Shown here piece after piece: positions 25,209 through 33,313 of a DNA stretch of 64,000 nt. This stretch comes from Paracoccaceae bacterium (lineage in GTDB: Bacteria; Pseudomonadota; Alphaproteobacteria; Rhodobacterales; Rhodobacteraceae). The notes under the pieces were generated by a model, which was not told where the DNA came from, ran no database searches, and saw only the letters and a list, made by a program, of their open reading frames with translations. Position 1 is the stretch's first letter. Each line of letters begins with the position of its first letter. The position numbers and the translations under genes are program-made. The stretch spans positions 541,001-605,000 of the forward strand of contig CP075370.1 in NCBI GenBank assembly GCA_019454225.1. Direction: 5' to 3'.

Positions 25209-25738
25209 TCGTGACGAGATTGACAGGTATGCGCCATTTCCTTCGTCTGGCCGGTTTGGCGGCAGGCGTTTCCATCTGTGCCGCGGTTGTGTCGGCGCAG
25301 GGTGCGGGCGTTCAGTTTCCGGGCCTGCGGCAGGACGCGGGCCTGCCGGTCGAGGTCAGCGCCGACAGCCTGTCGGTTGATCAGGCGGCGGGCGGTGCCG
25401 TGTTCTCGGGCAACGTCATCGCGATACAGGGCGACCTGCGGCTGACCGCCGCCGAAGTGCGCGTGCGCTACGCCGAGGGCGGCGGGGGCATCGAGACCAT
25501 GCATGCGACCGGCGGTGTCACGCTGGTCAGCCCGACCGAGGCGGCCGAGGCGGCCGAGGCCGTCTATACCATCGGCAGCGGATCGGTCGTGATGACGGGC
25601 AATGTCCTGCTGACCCAGGGCCAGAACGCGATCTCCGGCCAGCGGCTGGTGATCGACCTGCGCGCGGGCACGGGTGTCATGGAGGGGCGTGTGACGACGG
25701 TGTTCACGCCCGGCGCGGGCGCGGCGCCCAAGAACTGA
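25205..25738 (+). CDS. lptA: LPS export bridge protein LptA
   Basis: The 177-residue periplasmic protein has an N-terminal signal peptide (cleavage near VVSAQG, residue about 32) and the OstA/LptA beta-strand repeat domain. Landmarks are VEVSADSLSVDQAAGGAVFSG, GDLRLTAAEVRVRY and NAISGQRLVIDLRAGTG. LptA polymers form the periplasmic slide for lipopolysaccharide. A short in-frame duplication encodes EAAEAAEA in the middle (around 25540-25560). The ATG overlaps the lptC stop (ATGA), and the stop overlaps lptB by one base. Confidence 0.92.
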   Translation: MIVTRLTGMRHFLRLAGLAAGVSICAAVVSAQGAGVQFPGLRQDAGLPVEVSADSLSVDQAAGGAVFSGNVIAIQGDLRLTAAEVRVRYAEGGGGIETMHATGGVTLVSPTEAAEAAEAVYTIGSGSVVMTGNVLLTQGQNAISGQRLVIDLRAGTGVMEGRVTTVFTPGAGAAPKN

Positions 25739-26496
25739 TGGCCGGGCCCGATCTTTCCGTGACGCCGGGCGGTGCCGGGCTGGTCATCCGGTCGCTGCGC
25801 AAGAGCTATCGCAAGCGGCTGGTGATACGCGACGTGTCGATGCGGCTTGACCGGGGCGAGGTCGTGGCCCTGCTCGGCCCCAACGGATCGGGCAAGACGA
25901 CATGCTTCTACGCCATCGCCGGCCTGATCACGCCCGAGGCCGGGCAGGTGGTGATCGACGGCCGCGACGTGACGGCGCTGCCGATGTACCGGCGTGCCCG
26001 CCTGGGCATCGGGTATCTGCCGCAGGAGGTGTCGATCTTCCGGGGCCTGTCGGTCGAGGACAACATCCTTGCCGTGCTGGAGATCGTCGAGGATGACCGC
26101 CACACCCGCCGCGAGCGGCTGGAAGAACTGCTGACAGACTTCTCGATCACCCACATCAGGCAGGCGCCCGCCCTGGCGCTGTCGGGGGGTGAGCGGCGGC
26201 GGGTCGAGATCGCCCGCTGCCTTGCCGCGAACCCGAAGTACCTGCTGCTGGACGAACCCTTCGCCGGCGTCGATCCGATTGCCGTGGGCGAGATCCGGCA
26301 TCTGGTGCAGGATCTGAAGGGCCGCGGGATCGGTGTCCTGATCACCGACCACAACGTGCGCGAGACGCTGGATATCGTCGATCGCGCCTATATCCTGCAC
26401 GATGGCCGCGTGCTGATGAGCGGCACCACCGACGAGGTGGTCCGCGACGAGAACGTGCGCCGGGTCTACCTGGGGCAGAATTTCCGCATCTCCTGA
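25738..26496 (+). CDS. lptB: LPS export ABC transporter ATP-binding protein LptB
   Basis: This is a 252-residue ABC ATPase with Walker A GPNGSGKTT (residues 47-55), Q-loop LPQEVSIFRGLSVEDN, signature LSGGERRRVEIAR near residue 150, Walker B YLLLDEPFAGVDP and switch region LITDHNVRETL. The sequence around FAGVDPIAVG is diagnostic of LptB. It powers extraction of lipopolysaccharide from the inner membrane with LptFG, which are outside the window. It shares one base with the lptA stop. In many proteobacteria rpoN follows, but here it does not. Confidence 0.96.
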   Translation: MAGPDLSVTPGGAGLVIRSLRKSYRKRLVIRDVSMRLDRGEVVALLGPNGSGKTTCFYAIAGLITPEAGQVVIDGRDVTALPMYRRARLGIGYLPQEVSIFRGLSVEDNILAVLEIVEDDRHTRRERLEELLTDFSITHIRQAPALALSGGERRRVEIARCLAANPKYLLLDEPFAGVDPIAVGEIRHLVQDLKGRGIGVLITDHNVRETLDIVDRAYILHDGRVLMSGTTDEVVRDENVRRVYLGQNFRIS

Positions 26497-26556
26497 CGCA
26501 TCCGCGGGGCTGTCGGCGGCGTGTCACCGGCCTGTCATCGTTGCATCAGGAATCCG

Positions 26557-26586
26557 TTGACAATGGCGACCGCCCTGTCGCCAAAT
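26557..26586 (+). promoter_or_regulatory. Candidate promoter upstream of hpf
   Basis: A perfect TTGACA (26557-26562) is followed after 18 bases by a weak -10 candidate CCAAAT (26581-26586). It lies in the 256-base gap between lptB and hpf, about 165 bases before the hpf start. The rest of this gap is GC-rich and holds nothing else I can name. Confidence 0.35.
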
Positions 26587-26752
26587 ACCCGTGATGCGTG
26601 CGTACCCCGCCCCCTTCGGCGCCTTTGGCAACGGGCCTCCGGCCCCCGTGCCGATGGGCGCAGGCGCGCACCGGCCGATCCCTTACGGTCATCCGACAGC
26701 CCCCCGCGCGCTGCGCGGGACAAGGCGAAATGCCCAGCACGAAGGAGGAACC

Positions 26753-27328
26753 ATGCGGTACCAGATCAGCGGCAAGCAGATCGACATCGGCGAGGCGTTG
26801 CAGACGCACGTGAAGGCCGAACTGGGCGAGGTGATCGAGAAATATGCGCAGCGCCCGACCGAGGCGGTTGTCGTGTTTTCCCGGTCGGCCCACGAGCTGA
26901 TCTGCGAGGCGACCGTGCACCTGTCGACCGGCCTGACGGCGCAGGCCAAGGGGCACGCGGGCGAGATCTATGCCGCATTCGAGAGCTGCCGCGAGAAGAT
27001 GGACAAGCAGCTGCGCCGCCACAAGCGCCGCCTGCGCGACCATCACCGTGACCGGACGTCACCGGTTGAGTTCGACATGTCGCCGGACTATATCCTCGCT
27101 CCGACCGACGAACCCGACGACGACGGTTCCGATCTGGCCCAGCCCGTGGTGATCGCGGAGATGGAGACCAAGGTGCCGTCGATCACGGTGGGCGAGGCGG
27201 TCATGCAACTGGAACTGGCGGGCCAGAAGATGCTCGTCTTCCGCAATGAAGGACATGGCGGCGTCAATGTCGTATACCGGCGGGACGACGGCAACATCGG
27301 GTGGATCGACCCGCGCAACAGCCGCTGA
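26753..27328 (+). CDS. hpf: Ribosome hibernation-promoting factor, long form
   Basis: The 191-residue protein has the N-terminal HPF/RaiA domain (MRYQISGKQIDIGEALQTHV, and the Lys/Arg-rich DKQLRRHKRRLRDHH near residue 90). An acidic linker and the C-terminal dimerisation domain follow (PSITVGEAVMQLEL ... MLVFRNEGHGGVNVVYRRDD), which defines the long form that dimerises 70S ribosomes in stationary phase. A consensus GAAGGAGGAA ribosome-binding site precedes the ATG at 26753. It is followed 31 bases later by ptsN, the usual pairing in alphaproteobacteria. Confidence 0.95.
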   Translation: MRYQISGKQIDIGEALQTHVKAELGEVIEKYAQRPTEAVVVFSRSAHELICEATVHLSTGLTAQAKGHAGEIYAAFESCREKMDKQLRRHKRRLRDHHRDRTSPVEFDMSPDYILAPTDEPDDDGSDLAQPVVIAEMETKVPSITVGEAVMQLELAGQKMLVFRNEGHGGVNVVYRRDDGNIGWIDPRNSR

Positions 27329-27359
27329 TCGCACGCCACCCGCAGGACAGGCCGCACAG

Positions 27360-27824
27360 ATGCAGATCTCGAAACTACTGATCCCGGCCGCGGTGCGCGT
27401 GGTGGGGCATCTGACGTCGAAGAAGCGCCTGTTCCAGGACATCGGCGATCTGACCGCGCAGGCCTGGGGCTTTCATGCCTCGGTCGTGGTCGACGGGCTC
27501 CAGGAACGGGAAAGCCTGGGGCCCACCGGCGTCGGCCACGGCATCGCCCTGCCGCATGCGCGGCTGGACGAGATCGAGCGGATCGTCGGCGTCTTCGTCC
27601 GGCTGGAGAAGCCGCTCGATTATGACAGCGTGGACCGGCAGCCGGTCGATCTGGTGTTCGCGCTGCTGGCGCCCAAGGATTCGGGGGTCGACCACCTGAA
27701 GGCGCTGGCGCTGGTCAGCCGCACCATGCGGGACCCGGCGGTGGTGACCAAGCTGCGGGCCAACACCGACCCGGCGAAACTGTACGCGATCCTGACCGAG
27801 GATCGGACCTCGCAGGCGGCCTGA
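27360..27824 (+). CDS. ptsN: PTS IIA-like nitrogen regulatory protein PtsN (EIIA-Ntr)
   Basis: This is a 154-residue IIA domain of the fructose/mannitol type, with the phosphorylation-site histidine His66 in GIALPHARL. The flanking VFVRLEKPLDYDSVDRQPVDLVFALLAP segment is also conserved. It is the terminal phospho-acceptor of the regulatory PTS-Ntr relay (PtsP-PtsO-PtsN), which adjusts potassium, nitrogen and envelope functions and is not a sugar transporter. The ATG at 27360 starts the first beta strand. It is the end of the lpt-hpf-ptsN block and is followed by a strong terminator. Confidence 0.94.
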   Translation: MQISKLLIPAAVRVVGHLTSKKRLFQDIGDLTAQAWGFHASVVVDGLQERESLGPTGVGHGIALPHARLDEIERIVGVFVRLEKPLDYDSVDRQPVDLVFALLAPKDSGVDHLKALALVSRTMRDPAVVTKLRANTDPAKLYAILTEDRTSQAA

Positions 27825-27843
27825 TACGGGCGGCCTGATCCGG

Positions 27844-27868
27844 AGCGTCCCATCGTGGGACGCTTTTT
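27844..27868 (+). terminator. Rho-independent terminator of hpf-ptsN
   Basis: A perfect 9-base-pair stem (AGCGTCCCA / TGGGACGCT, loop TCG) is followed by four further T residues, 20 bases past the ptsN stop. The stem recurs with the complementary loop after clpB (61335-61357). Confidence 0.92.
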
Positions 27869-27949
27869 CATGCCAATGATTACAATGGCTTGAGTGGTTG
27901 GCCTTAACCACTTGTCAACACTTGCGCGCCCGTCTGGCCGGCCGGCGGG

Positions 27950-29341
27950 TCAGGGCGCGTCGCCGAATCCGAACCCGATATAGTCGCGCTGATAGGCCTC
28001 GCGCGCGGCGGCGTCGATTTCGGCGGTGCGCAGGGCCGACAGCGGAATCACCTGCGGATCGTCGGACGGGGGCAGGTCGGGGCAGGCCACGCCGGTTTCG
28101 GCGCAGAGAAAGGCCAGGCCCTGTGCCAGCCGGTCCTCGCGCAGGATCGCGTCGGGTGCCTGGTGCTGCGCGAAGCCCTGGATCAGCGCGGTCTGCGTGG
28201 CGATCTGGCCATCGACGCGCAGCGATGTCTGCCCCGACAGGATCATCCGGGCAAAGCGCAGGAAGGCCAGAAAGGCCGCGCGATGGTCGTCGGGCGACAT
28301 GGCGCCCGCCTTGTGCGGGGGCGGCAGGTCAAGCGCGAAGGTGCGGTTCAGCGCGCCGCGCAGTTCGGGCGCCGCGCCGGTCAGGATTCGGGTGCGGAAC
28401 ACCGCATGCGCGCGCAGCAGGGGATGGCGCAGCACGGTAAAGCTGCGGTGTGCGGGCGTGTTCCGCATCCACTGGCGCAGCGTCTTGTGCGTGAAGTCGC
28501 CCCGGACCGCCCCGAAGCCCGCCAGCCAGCCCTTGACCTGCGCGACCGGGCCGCCCGGCACCGGCATGTAGAGCATGGGGCCGGCCGCGTGATACGAAGG
28601 GATGGCCGGGGCGCGGCGCGGCTCGAAACTCGGGGTGCGCGACAGGTCGAACCGGTCGATGCCCGACAGCGCGGCGACCATCTGTTCGGGGTTCTCGACC
28701 TTGTCCTCGATCGGTTCGGGGTTCTGCTTCTTCAACGTCGGGTCGGGCGCATCGAGCCGCGCGGCGATGCCCAGATGCGCGGCGAGCCCGTTCAGAACGT
28801 CGAGATCCTGAAGATCCTCGTAGTCGATGTAGAAGGCCGTCTGTCCGGTGGTCTGGAGCCCGTGCAGGATGCGCAGGTGAAATGCCTGAAGTTCGGCAAT
28901 GAAGGCCTCGAACTCGGCGCCGTCGAACCGGGCCTGCGCGGTCTTGAGCCGCTTGGCATTGGTCAGCTTCCACTGGCCGGTGGCCTGCGCGATCTTGAGG
29001 CTGACATAGCTTTCCAGCGGATTGCGCGTCAGCACGATCTTGGCGCAGCGCGCGTCCTGCATCACCGGGTCGAAGACGCGCGGATCGTGATCGTGGAAAT
29101 AGCGGAACCCCGACAGGCCGGGCGTGCGGTCGCGCATCGCGCGCAGCAGGCGGCCCGGATCGGCATCGCGGGCGGCAAGGGTGATGTCGAACAGCTCGGC
29201 CTGATTGAGCTTGCCGATGAAATGGGGGTTGAACGCCTCGCCGTGGCAGGTGACGCCCGGCAGGGCGTTCAGGTTCGCCTCGAGAAAGTTCGACCCCGTG
29301 CGCATGGCGGCGAACATCACGAAACTGTCGAAACGGGCCAT
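27950..29341 (-). CDS. Sulfotransferase-family protein
   Basis: The 463-residue protein starts with MARFDSFVMFAAMRTGSNFLEANLNAL, where MRTGSNFLE is the 5'-phosphosulfate-binding loop of PAPS-dependent sulfotransferases (NodH/Stf0-like). CAKIVLTRNPLESYVSLKIAQ near residue 100 is the 3'-phosphate-binding strand with the conserved Arg and Ser. The C-terminal half resembles a second sulfotransferase-like copy (SFTVLRHPLLRAHAVFRTRI near residue 295). The enzyme would transfer sulfate from PAPS to a carbohydrate or lipid. It is last in the galU-glycosyltransferase run, 4 bases after the GT14-like gene, so sulfation of the same surface glycan is likely. Confidence 0.8.
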   Translation of the reverse strand: MARFDSFVMFAAMRTGSNFLEANLNALPGVTCHGEAFNPHFIGKLNQAELFDITLAARDADPGRLLRAMRDRTPGLSGFRYFHDHDPRVFDPVMQDARCAKIVLTRNPLESYVSLKIAQATGQWKLTNAKRLKTAQARFDGAEFEAFIAELQAFHLRILHGLQTTGQTAFYIDYEDLQDLDVLNGLAAHLGIAARLDAPDPTLKKQNPEPIEDKVENPEQMVAALSGIDRFDLSRTPSFEPRRAPAIPSYHAAGPMLYMPVPGGPVAQVKGWLAGFGAVRGDFTHKTLRQWMRNTPAHRSFTVLRHPLLRAHAVFRTRILTGAAPELRGALNRTFALDLPPPHKAGAMSPDDHRAAFLAFLRFARMILSGQTSLRVDGQIATQTALIQGFAQHQAPDAILREDRLAQGLAFLCAETGVACPDLPPSDDPQVIPLSALRTAEIDAAAREAYQRDYIGFGFGDAP

Positions 29342-29345
29342 GCGG

Positions 29346-31043
29346 TCACTTCACCAGATAGGGGCGGCTGCGGCGGCCCGTGTTGGGGCGCGGATCCTCG
29401 CCCACCGGAAAATCGCCCATCAGAACAGGCTGCATCCCCTGGTTGCGCAGGGCTTGCAGGAACTGCCCGAACCCCTTGAGGTCGGTCAGCCGGGGCGCCT
29501 CGGTCAGGCGGCGGACGCCACGGGGGCTGATCTCGTCCACGATGGTCTGCAGCGGCTCCATCGGGTTCTCGACGAATTCCGCAAGCGTCCAGATGCGGAC
29601 GCGCGCCTTGGTCCAGACGCTGCGCAGAACCTCGAGATGCTGTGATTCGATCTTCTGCAGGCGCGCGGCCTCGGCCCGGATGGCGCTGAAATTCTCGTTC
29701 GACTTGAACAGCGGCACGGCCCAGGCCCCGGAAATCACGCTGATCGTGGCGTTCGCGTCGCCGGCCATGAACCAGCTGAGCGCCTGGTTGTCCGCCGGTC
29801 CGAACTGGAAGCATTGGCGTTCGCCGCGCGTGTTCCAGATCAGGTTCGTCAGGAAGCTTTTCGGGTTGTAGTCGCGCAGCGCGGCGCTGTCGGTCAGCGC
29901 GCCGTTGTAGATGGTTTCGCCGCCCGCGTATTCGACGCGCGCCGGTGCGAACAGATGCCCGTGGACGCGGGTTCCGGCCACGCGGCTGAGCCAGACGTCA
30001 AAATCCTCGAACACCTCGGCAAAGCCCTCGAACACGGCATAGGGTGCGGCGGTGCGCCCGTTCTCGCGGTTCTCGACCGGATAGCGGCTTTGCATGTAGA
30101 GCCCGGCGCGCCCCTTCACGCGGCGTTCGACCGCCTTGGAGAACAGGCGGTCGATCTTGCCCGGGTTCGGTTCGGCGGCAGGCTGGCCCTTGCCCTCCTC
30201 GGTCAGGAAAAGCTGGTACAGGCGGTCGGCATGCGGCCAGATCTTGCGCGCGATGAAGCAGTCGGACCGGCGCAGCAGTTGCAGGTGATCATCGTAGAAG
30301 ATGTGCGGCTTTCCCTGGAAATCGAACTTGGACAGGGTAAGCGACCGGCTTTCGACCGTGGTGGCGAAGAGCCGCACGAGGGTCTGGAAATAGCTTTCGT
30401 CGGGGATCCAGACCTTGCGGAAATAGCGGTCGTATTCGCGCCGGCGCGGGTCTTCCAGGATGGCGGACAGGGTGCGCCGCGTCAGGCACCACCACTGGCT
30501 GCCCAGATGCGGCACGAGGCCGTCGGGAATGCGGCGGCGCACGCCGAGGCGCCGCTGCAGTCCGACATACCAGTCGAACAGCTTGCGGCGCTTGCGCCAC
30601 GAGAACGGGAACCGCAGCGTGAACCGTTCGATGTCGAGCCCGCCCACCGTCCAGCCGACATCGGCGGTGGTGACGCTTTCGATGAAATCGGTGGTGGGGC
30701 GTTCGTCGAGATAGGTGCGCAGCTCGTCGATCGGGCGCAGCGGCAGGCAGGACCCCGAGGCGAGATAGACGTGGCGGACCTGCGGAAAGTCGCGCAGCAT
30801 CAGCGCCGAAGCCTCGATCGTGGCGGCGACGATGCCCCAGGTTCCCCATTCGCAGGCGTGCCGCCCGCTGAACCGCACGTCGGCCACATCGGCCAGATCG
30901 GCGCGGAACCGCGCGAACGCGCGCGCGCCCACCCGGCTGTCGACATGGATCACAACCGGACAGCCGCGTTCGGACAGATGCCGTGCCACCTGCGCCGCGC
31001 GGTCGAGCGCGGTGTGGCAGAGCATCAGGAACCCCACGGTCAT
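29346..31043 (-). CDS. Core-2/I-branching (GT14-like) beta-1,6-N-acetylglucosaminyltransferase family protein
   Basis: The 565-residue protein has an N-terminal GT14/Branch-type domain. MTVGFLMLCHTALDRAAQVARHL is followed by VVIHVDSRVG, VYLASGSCLPLRPIDEL, GSQWWCLTRRT and WIPDESYFQTL, where the last two are typical acceptor/catalytic segments. A C-terminal region of about 250 residues resembles the DUF5927-type extension seen in Roseobacter relatives. It has no signal peptide or membrane segment, so it is cytoplasmic. The ATG at 31043 overlaps the stop of the upstream glycosyltransferase (ATGA). Substrate is unknown, and the context points to an exported polysaccharide. Confidence 0.78.
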   Translation of the reverse strand: MTVGFLMLCHTALDRAAQVARHLSERGCPVVIHVDSRVGARAFARFRADLADVADVRFSGRHACEWGTWGIVAATIEASALMLRDFPQVRHVYLASGSCLPLRPIDELRTYLDERPTTDFIESVTTADVGWTVGGLDIERFTLRFPFSWRKRRKLFDWYVGLQRRLGVRRRIPDGLVPHLGSQWWCLTRRTLSAILEDPRRREYDRYFRKVWIPDESYFQTLVRLFATTVESRSLTLSKFDFQGKPHIFYDDHLQLLRRSDCFIARKIWPHADRLYQLFLTEEGKGQPAAEPNPGKIDRLFSKAVERRVKGRAGLYMQSRYPVENRENGRTAAPYAVFEGFAEVFEDFDVWLSRVAGTRVHGHLFAPARVEYAGGETIYNGALTDSAALRDYNPKSFLTNLIWNTRGERQCFQFGPADNQALSWFMAGDANATISVISGAWAVPLFKSNENFSAIRAEAARLQKIESQHLEVLRSVWTKARVRIWTLAEFVENPMEPLQTIVDEISPRGVRRLTEAPRLTDLKGFGQFLQALRNQGMQPVLMGDFPVGEDPRPNTGRRSRPYLVK

Positions 31044-32050
31044 GCCCAGTTCCCCTTGGACATCAGGCCCAGGATCTCGAGCTGGCGCCAGTTGATGTAC
31101 TTCTCGCTCCACTTGCACCAGAGATCGGGCTCGCTGTCCATCGCGGCGCGATAGGCGCGGTACTCGGCGCTGCCCAGATAGTGTTCGCCGCGCCGCATCT
31201 CTTCTTCCGCCTTGGCGCCGAAGGTGTCGAGGAACTTGGCATGCAGCAGGATGCCGCTGGCCTTTTCGCCGCCCAGCGTGTCATGCACCTGGTTCAGGCC
31301 GCGCGGCAGGACCATGTGGGTGGAGCTGACATAGGCATAGCCGCGGTGCCAGCGGACCAGCGGCACCTTGTTCAGCGCGGGGGCCAGTTTCGGCGTGTCG
31401 GGGAAGAACACCCGCGCCCGCGGTCCGCCCTGGATCCAGAGGTTGCCGTAGCGGCCGTTCAGGCTGATGGCATAGTTCCCGGCATCGAACCATTGCGCGA
31501 TCTCGAACGGGTCCTGCCCCTCGCGGTAGGGCTGGGCGTTCATCGGACCCTTGGGATACATGTCGAGCAGCATGGCCGAGAACGAGCGGATGGACGAGGC
31601 ATCCAGCCAGTCGGTCAGCGCCCGGATCGGCCGCGTCTCGCAGAACGGATAGACGAAGAATTCGTCCACATCGACGGTCAGGCACCAGTGCCCGTGCGCA
31701 TGGCGCCGCTGCAGCCGGGTGATCCAGTCCATGCCGAAGCGTGACGCCTTGTAGCTGCTTTCCGTCGTCCACAGCGACACGTCGGGCTGTTCGGCCAGAT
31801 ATTCGCGCGAGCCGTCGTCGCTGCCGTTATCGACGATCAGGAAGTGGTCGATCCCGATCCCGCGGTAGTAGCGCAGGAAGAACGGCAGGCGCACCCGTTC
31901 GTTGCGCAGCGTGACGAAAGCAAGAATGGCCTCGCGCCGGATCGCGCGGGTGCGGTCGGCGACCGGTGTCAGTTCGCGCCCCTTCCACCACGCCCGCGCC
32001 AGCAGACGCTTGCGCCGCAGTCGAAGCCGGTAGGATTCAAATACTCCCAT
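31040..32050 (-). CDS. Glycosyltransferase family 2/92-like protein (copy B)
   Basis: The 336-residue protein has the pattern ILAFVTLRNERVRLPFFLRYYRGIGIDHFLIVDNGSDDGS, the nucleotide-sugar-binding start of GT2_4/GT92-type transferases. GHWCLTVDVDEFFVYPF follows, holding the metal-binding DxD. Later landmarks are QGGPRARVF and LLHAKFLD. It is a close paralogue of the gene at 32219-33304. It is cytoplasmic, and the N-terminus is a basic segment of about 25 residues (YRLRLRRKRLLARAW). It overlaps the GT14-like gene by 4 bases. Confidence 0.82.
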   Translation of the reverse strand: MGVFESYRLRLRRKRLLARAWWKGRELTPVADRTRAIRREAILAFVTLRNERVRLPFFLRYYRGIGIDHFLIVDNGSDDGSREYLAEQPDVSLWTTESSYKASRFGMDWITRLQRRHAHGHWCLTVDVDEFFVYPFCETRPIRALTDWLDASSIRSFSAMLLDMYPKGPMNAQPYREGQDPFEIAQWFDAGNYAISLNGRYGNLWIQGGPRARVFFPDTPKLAPALNKVPLVRWHRGYAYVSSTHMVLPRGLNQVHDTLGGEKASGILLHAKFLDTFGAKAEEEMRRGEHYLGSAEYRAYRAAMDSEPDLWCKWSEKYINWRQLEILGLMSKGNWA

Positions 32051-32218
32051 GCCGCGCCCTTGCCCGTCCGGACCTGCCTGTTCCGGTGGTTACCGCACCG
32101 GCCCTGACAAAACCCTTATCTCCGCCCCCGAGGTCCGGTCGTTGCCGCGACCCTAGACCGGTCGGCCCGCAGCGTAAACGGCAGGCCGGTCTTTCTGCCC
32201 CCGACTGTCGCACGCCCG

Positions 32219-33304
32219 TCATATCCAGCCGCCCCGCGACATCAGCCCCATCGCCTCGAGCCCGCGCCATCCGGTCAGCCGGGTCGAGGCAGGGCACCAG
32301 AGGTCAGGATCTTCGGTCAGGCGGGCGTAATAGTCATCATAGACCGCACTGTTCACGAAATGCTCGCCCCGTATCCGTTCCTCGGCAGACCGGCGCACGA
32401 TCAGGTCGAGGAACTTGGTGTGCAGGATCACGCCGGACGGCGCCTCGCCGCCATCGGGGGCATAGGTGCGGTTCAGGCGCCGGGGCAGGATCTGGTGGGT
32501 CGAGTTGACATAGGCATATCGGCGGTTCCACCGAACGAGCGGGGTCTTGTTCAGGGTCGGCGCCCGACGCGGATCGGCGGCGAAGAACGCCCGCGCCCGC
32601 GCCCCGCCCTGGATCCACAGGTTGTCGAGCGGCGCCTGAACCCGGATCGACAGGTTTCCGGCATCGAACCAGCAGAGATGCTCGAACGGATCGTCGCCCG
32701 GCCGGTAGGGCGGCCCCGACAGGCGCCCCCTGGGATAGAGATCCAGCATCATCGCCGGCAGCGCCTGGTGCCCGCAGGACGCCAGCCACGCGGTCAGCGC
32801 GCGCAGATCGCGGGTTTCCCAGTAGGGATAGATCAGGATCTCGTCGGCATCGAGGGTCAGGCACCAGTGCCCGTGGCAATGCCGCATCATCAGCCAGGTC
32901 AGCCAGTCGACCCCGAACCGCGACAGGCGATAGCTGTGCGGCGTGGACCAGAGCGAGACATCCGGCTGACCGGCCAGATAGGCCGCCGTGCCGTCGTCGC
33001 TGGCGTTGTCGACGAACAGGAAATGCGCCACCCCAAGCCGCCGGTGGTGCGCCAGGAAATGCGGCAGGCGAACACGTTCGTTGCGCACGGTCGACAGGCA
33101 AAGGATGTCATCCGGGCGGATCTCGGCGGTGCGGTCGGAAACAGGCTGCAACTGCCGGCGCTTGCGGAACGCGCGATAGAGGTATCGCCTGCGTTTCCAC
33201 CGCAGGCGATAGGCCGTCAGCGCCGTGGCAAGAATCCGGGACGAGCGTTCGGCAAGGGTGCCGGACGGGCGTTCGCCTTCGCTATCGCCCGCCGGCCGCC
33301 CCAC
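32219..33304 (-). CDS. Glycosyltransferase family 2/92-like protein (copy A)
   Basis: This 361-residue paralogue of the gene at 31040-32050 shares STVRNERVRLPHFLAHHRRLG, FVDNASDDGTAAYLAGQPDVSLW, GHWCLTLDADEILIYPYWETR (metal-binding DxD), QGGARARAFF, and the C-terminal GLEAMGLMSRGGWI. The start is assigned to a GTG at 33304, ten bases after galU, which gives an N-terminus longer than the paralogue by about 25 residues; a later start is possible. A 168-base gap with no recognisable gene separates it from copy B, though all are on one strand. Donor and acceptor sugars are unknown. Confidence 0.8.
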   Translation of the reverse strand: MGRPAGDSEGERPSGTLAERSSRILATALTAYRLRWKRRRYLYRAFRKRRQLQPVSDRTAEIRPDDILCLSTVRNERVRLPHFLAHHRRLGVAHFLFVDNASDDGTAAYLAGQPDVSLWSTPHSYRLSRFGVDWLTWLMMRHCHGHWCLTLDADEILIYPYWETRDLRALTAWLASCGHQALPAMMLDLYPRGRLSGPPYRPGDDPFEHLCWFDAGNLSIRVQAPLDNLWIQGGARARAFFAADPRRAPTLNKTPLVRWNRRYAYVNSTHQILPRRLNRTYAPDGGEAPSGVILHTKFLDLIVRRSAEERIRGEHFVNSAVYDDYYARLTEDPDLWCPASTRLTGWRGLEAMGLMSRGGWI

Positions 33305-33313
33305 GGATATACG

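Noticed and set aside
27893..27912. Inverted repeat AGTGGTT / AACCACT between ptsN and the sulfotransferase gene
   Set aside because: The stem is short, has no T-run on either strand, and the strong ptsN terminator just before it already explains termination; TTAACCA inside it is not enough to claim a CtrA site.
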